Below, piece after piece: positions 61,527 through 64,000 of a stretch of 64,000 nucleotides of DNA. Source of the stretch: Viscum album. Its lineage: Eukaryota; Streptophyta; Magnoliopsida; Santalales; Viscaceae. The DNA lies in NCBI GenBank assembly GCA_963277665.1, contig OY728157.1:363086067-363150066 (forward strand). Direction: 5' to 3'. Position 1 is the stretch's first letter. Each line of letters opens with the position of its first letter. The notes beneath the pieces were generated by a model. That model had not been told where the DNA came from, did no database searches, and was given only the letters and a program-made list of their open reading frames with translations. Made by a program: the position numbers and the translations under genes.

Positions 61527-63930
61527 CTCTAATTTGGATACATCCATCGATAATGAATGGGGCCTCCTAATTTAGCTTCCTCAACTAAATGCATAGTTAA
61601 ATGCATTATTACAGTAAAAAAGGATAGAGGAAAGATCATCTCCATTGCGCAAAGGGTCATACAAACCTCTCCTGGAGGTTGTCAAGCTGAAATGGATGTA
61701 GAGATTTCTCACATAGTTTTCTGAAAAATGTGCAGAACTGGAGTACAACAATAGTAATTTTTTCAGGTAATAATGTATGCAATGCCAATGGTAGTAACTG
61801 TTGTAACAAAATATGTGAATCGTGGCTTTTAAATCCATGTAACTTACGATTCTTCAAGTCAACACACCTCGAGATGTTACTTGAATACACATCAGATACC
61901 TTAAAATTCTTTAACATTCGAATGAATGTATCTTTATCCCTATTTTTCATTGAAAAAATTATCAGAGGATACTTTTCATTCTCATCTGGCCAGAGATCGC
62001 GTTTTATGTTCATTGCTTGTAAGTCTTTGTGAGCATTGAGATGATCCTTTGACTTTCCATGCTCATTAAGCAATGTGAAAATCAAATTTTCACAGACATT
62101 CTTCTCAATATTCATCACATCAAGATTATGCCGCAACAAATTAAATTCCCAATACGGAAGTTTGAAGAATATACTTTTTTTCTTCCATTGTTGCGTTCCG
62201 GTTTCGCTTGATGATGCACTTCAGACCCGTTTTCCGCTATTATTCAAATGATGAACATTCCCAAATTCTGTTTCAACATTTTCAAGCTATGCCAATATTT
62301 CAAAACCATTTAACAACTTTGGAGGTGGTCTACGCTCAATGGAACCATTAAATTTTGATCTGTTTAGCTGAAATCTATGAGATGCATCGATAAATCTTCG
62401 ATGACACAAGAAGCACCATTTTCTACTGTGAGGTAGCCGTTTGGGCTGAAAATCAAAGTTACAAATTGGACATGCCAAACTCGTGTAAGTGTTACAACCG
62501 GATAAATTCCCAAGCCCAGGGAAGTCACTGATGGTCCACATTAAAGAAACATGCATTTTGAACATTGTTTTAGAAGAAACATCAAATGTCTCAACACTAT
62601 TGCTCCATAACTCCTGCAATTCATCAATCAAAGGCTGCAAGTATACATCAATGTCATTTCTAGGCATTTGTTTTCCTGGAATAATCTTTGAAAGGATAAA
62701 ATATGTTTGTTGCATACACATCCACAAAGGCAGATTATAAGGGATCAAAAAAACTGGCCAAATGCTATAATTGGTACTCAAAGTCCCAAATGGGTTGAAT
62801 CAATCAGCAGCCAATCCCAATCGAACATTCCTAGGATCAGCTGAGAAATCTATATTTAATGAATCAAATTTCTTCCACGATTTGGAATCTCGTGGATGTC
62901 TCATTAATCCATCATTGTTATTATCCACAGAATGCCACTTCATGTGTTCAGCAGTTTTTGATGACATGAATAATCTATTTAATCGAGGATTCAAAGGAAA
63001 GTAACGCAAAAACTTTGCAGGTGTGTCCCTTTTCTTCTTATCCATGAAATTATGTTCATTAATACTTCCAAAATCACCCTTTGCCCGCCATCTAGAAGAA
63101 GAACATTTCTTGCAATTCTGTCTACTTGAATCCTCTCCCCAATAAAGCATACAATCATTGGGACACGCATGTATTTTTTTATAATTCAGACCAGGCTTGT
63201 TAATTTTTTTTTTCATATCATAAAAAGATTCTAAGATTTTTGCTTCAGGAAATGCATCACGAATCAATTCCAATATCACGGACATTTCCTTATTTATAAT
63301 TCCACATAGACATTTGATATGGTACAACTTTAGCAGAAATGAAAGCTTTGAATATTTCAAACACCCACTATACAACTCTTGATTTCCATCATCAACTAAA
63401 TCATGAAATGCATTTTCCTCAGTGAAGTTTTCTCTTACATTTGGCTCCACAGAATCAAGAGGAGGATCCAATGATATGTGACAATCTTGATCTCCCTGTG
63501 TTACAGTCTCAAAAACATCACTTGTCACATTGCAATTTGTAGCACACTATTCTGGTTGTTCTGATATGTTTTGATGCTGATAGTGGTGTCTTGTAGTGTC
63601 GAATGCATCATTTATTAGGTTTTGCATTTCATTTTCCATTGTTGACAAACTTGGGACCTCATTATTCGGATTGACATCAGTGCTCAATCTTTCTGTAAAG
63701 TTCGATTCTCCATTCCAAATCCAACACAAATATTGAGCAGGGAATTGCTTCAGTATTAAATGTTCATAAACCTCATCTCTCTTCAACCATGTTCTAAATT
63801 TACATTTAGGACATGGAAATTTTATTCTCCCTTCAACGGATCGATTAGAAATTGCAAAATCTAAAAATTCATTCAAACCCTTAACATACTGAGGTGTGTT
63901 ACTCGGTAATGTGATCTAGCTTTTATCCAT
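61527..63930 (-). pseudogene. CACTA TNP2 transposase, nearly complete first exon
   Basis: The start ATG is at 63,930-63,928 (MDKS then TAG at 63,918-63,916 where a Trp codon is usual). The transposase-associated domain (YVKGLNEFLDFAI, CPKCKF, YLCWIWNGES) is followed by core TNP2: LYSGCLKYSKLSFLLKL, KIHACPNDCMLYW, SSRWRAKGD, YFPLNPRLNRLFMSSKTA, DPRNVRLGLAAD. Next come IDVYLQPLIDELQELW, LMWTISDFPGLGNLSG, SRKWCFLCHRRF, then LLRHNLDVMNIEKNVCEN, HGFKSHDSHILLQQLLPLAL and FFRKLCEKSL. A donor-like AG|GTACTT closes the exon at 61,527. In-frame stops lie at 63,547 (TAG), 62,800 (TGA) and 62,287 (TAG), and a frameshift near 61,660, so it is inactive. Only a handful of lesions suggests a far younger copy than the TNP2 at 50.5-53 kb. 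TNP2 binds the TIR and performs cut-and-paste transposition. Confidence 0.92.
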
Positions 63931-64000
63931 GTATATCACAATGTGCCTACACAAAAAACAAGGAATCAAACACGATACATCTTCTATAACCCCATCATAA
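63931..64000. other. Upstream region of TNP2, cut by window edge
   Basis: Seventy bases upstream of the TNP2 ATG. The 5' leader and CACTA right terminus are outside the window. Confidence 0.6.

Larger units (their letters stand above)
55686..64000 (-). mobile_element. CACTA element with TNP2 gene, continues beyond window
   Basis: Left terminus CACTACAACAAAACCGCTGT at 55,686, followed by ~400 bp of subterminal repeats (GCGGTGGTTTATA, GCGGTTATAACCGCC). A minus-strand TNP2 gene occupies 60-64 kb and its N terminus is near the right window edge; the right terminus is outside. The minus strand transcription makes 55,686 the 3' end. About 3.6 kb of non-coding sequence separates the 3' end from the last exon and may hold another insertion. 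Confidence 0.8.

Overview
This window reads as intergenic DNA from a large, repeat-filled plant genome. It is strongly AT-rich and I found no convincing host gene. Nearly all recognisable structure is transposable elements, many inserted into one another. The families (Ty3/gypsy chromovirus of the Tekay/Del type, Ty1/copia, En/Spm-CACTA with a TNP2 transposase, L1-like LINE, tRNA-derived SINE) and the tRNA-iMet primer sites are typical of flowering plants. Long LTRs of 2.4-4 kb recall large-genome monocots, but that is only inference. Most coding relics carry in-frame stops, many explainable as C-to-T or G-to-A changes, as expected of old methylated repeats.

Layout. 1-1.9 kb: LTR-like promoter region on the minus strand with a tandem array. 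1.9-4.47 kb: anonymous, probably the internal part of a minus-strand LTR element whose PBS (4471-4481) and 2.7-kb LTR (4485-7213) follow. 7.2-12.77 kb: decayed Ty1/copia gag-pol (+), split at its protease by a 1.7-kb CACTA-like element (8105-9818, TSD ATT). 14,424-24,713: a complete LTR element on the minus strand with two ~4.05-kb LTRs, TSD ATAGT, PBS, PPT and only a short zinc-knuckle gag ORF. 24.7-26.5 kb: probable copia LTR remnant ending in a PBS. 26.7-27.5 kb: DUF4283/L1 ORF1 relic. 30,697-46,889: an old chromovirus with ~2.47-kb LTRs (net of the SINE), interrupted by a SINE-like retroposon (33,012-33,522), a 3.19-kb GC-richer solo LTR (34,225-37,412) and a 2.17-kb non-autonomous CACTA (41,650-43,821, TSD CAT). 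48,611-52,989: a decayed CACTA element with a TNP2 relic (+), cut by an LTR (52,990-55,685) related to the ~4-kb LTR family, itself cut by a third CACTA element (55,686 to beyond 64,000) with a much better preserved TNP2 gene on the minus strand.

The elements form a nesting record rather than a pathway. The most unusual items are the gag-only element with 4-kb LTRs, the hairpin-forming subterminal repeats of two CACTA elements, the SINE with a long leader before its Pol III boxes, tandem arrays inside LTRs, and a recurring TTACTATTCAT-type word in several LTR promoters. All boundaries were read by eye.
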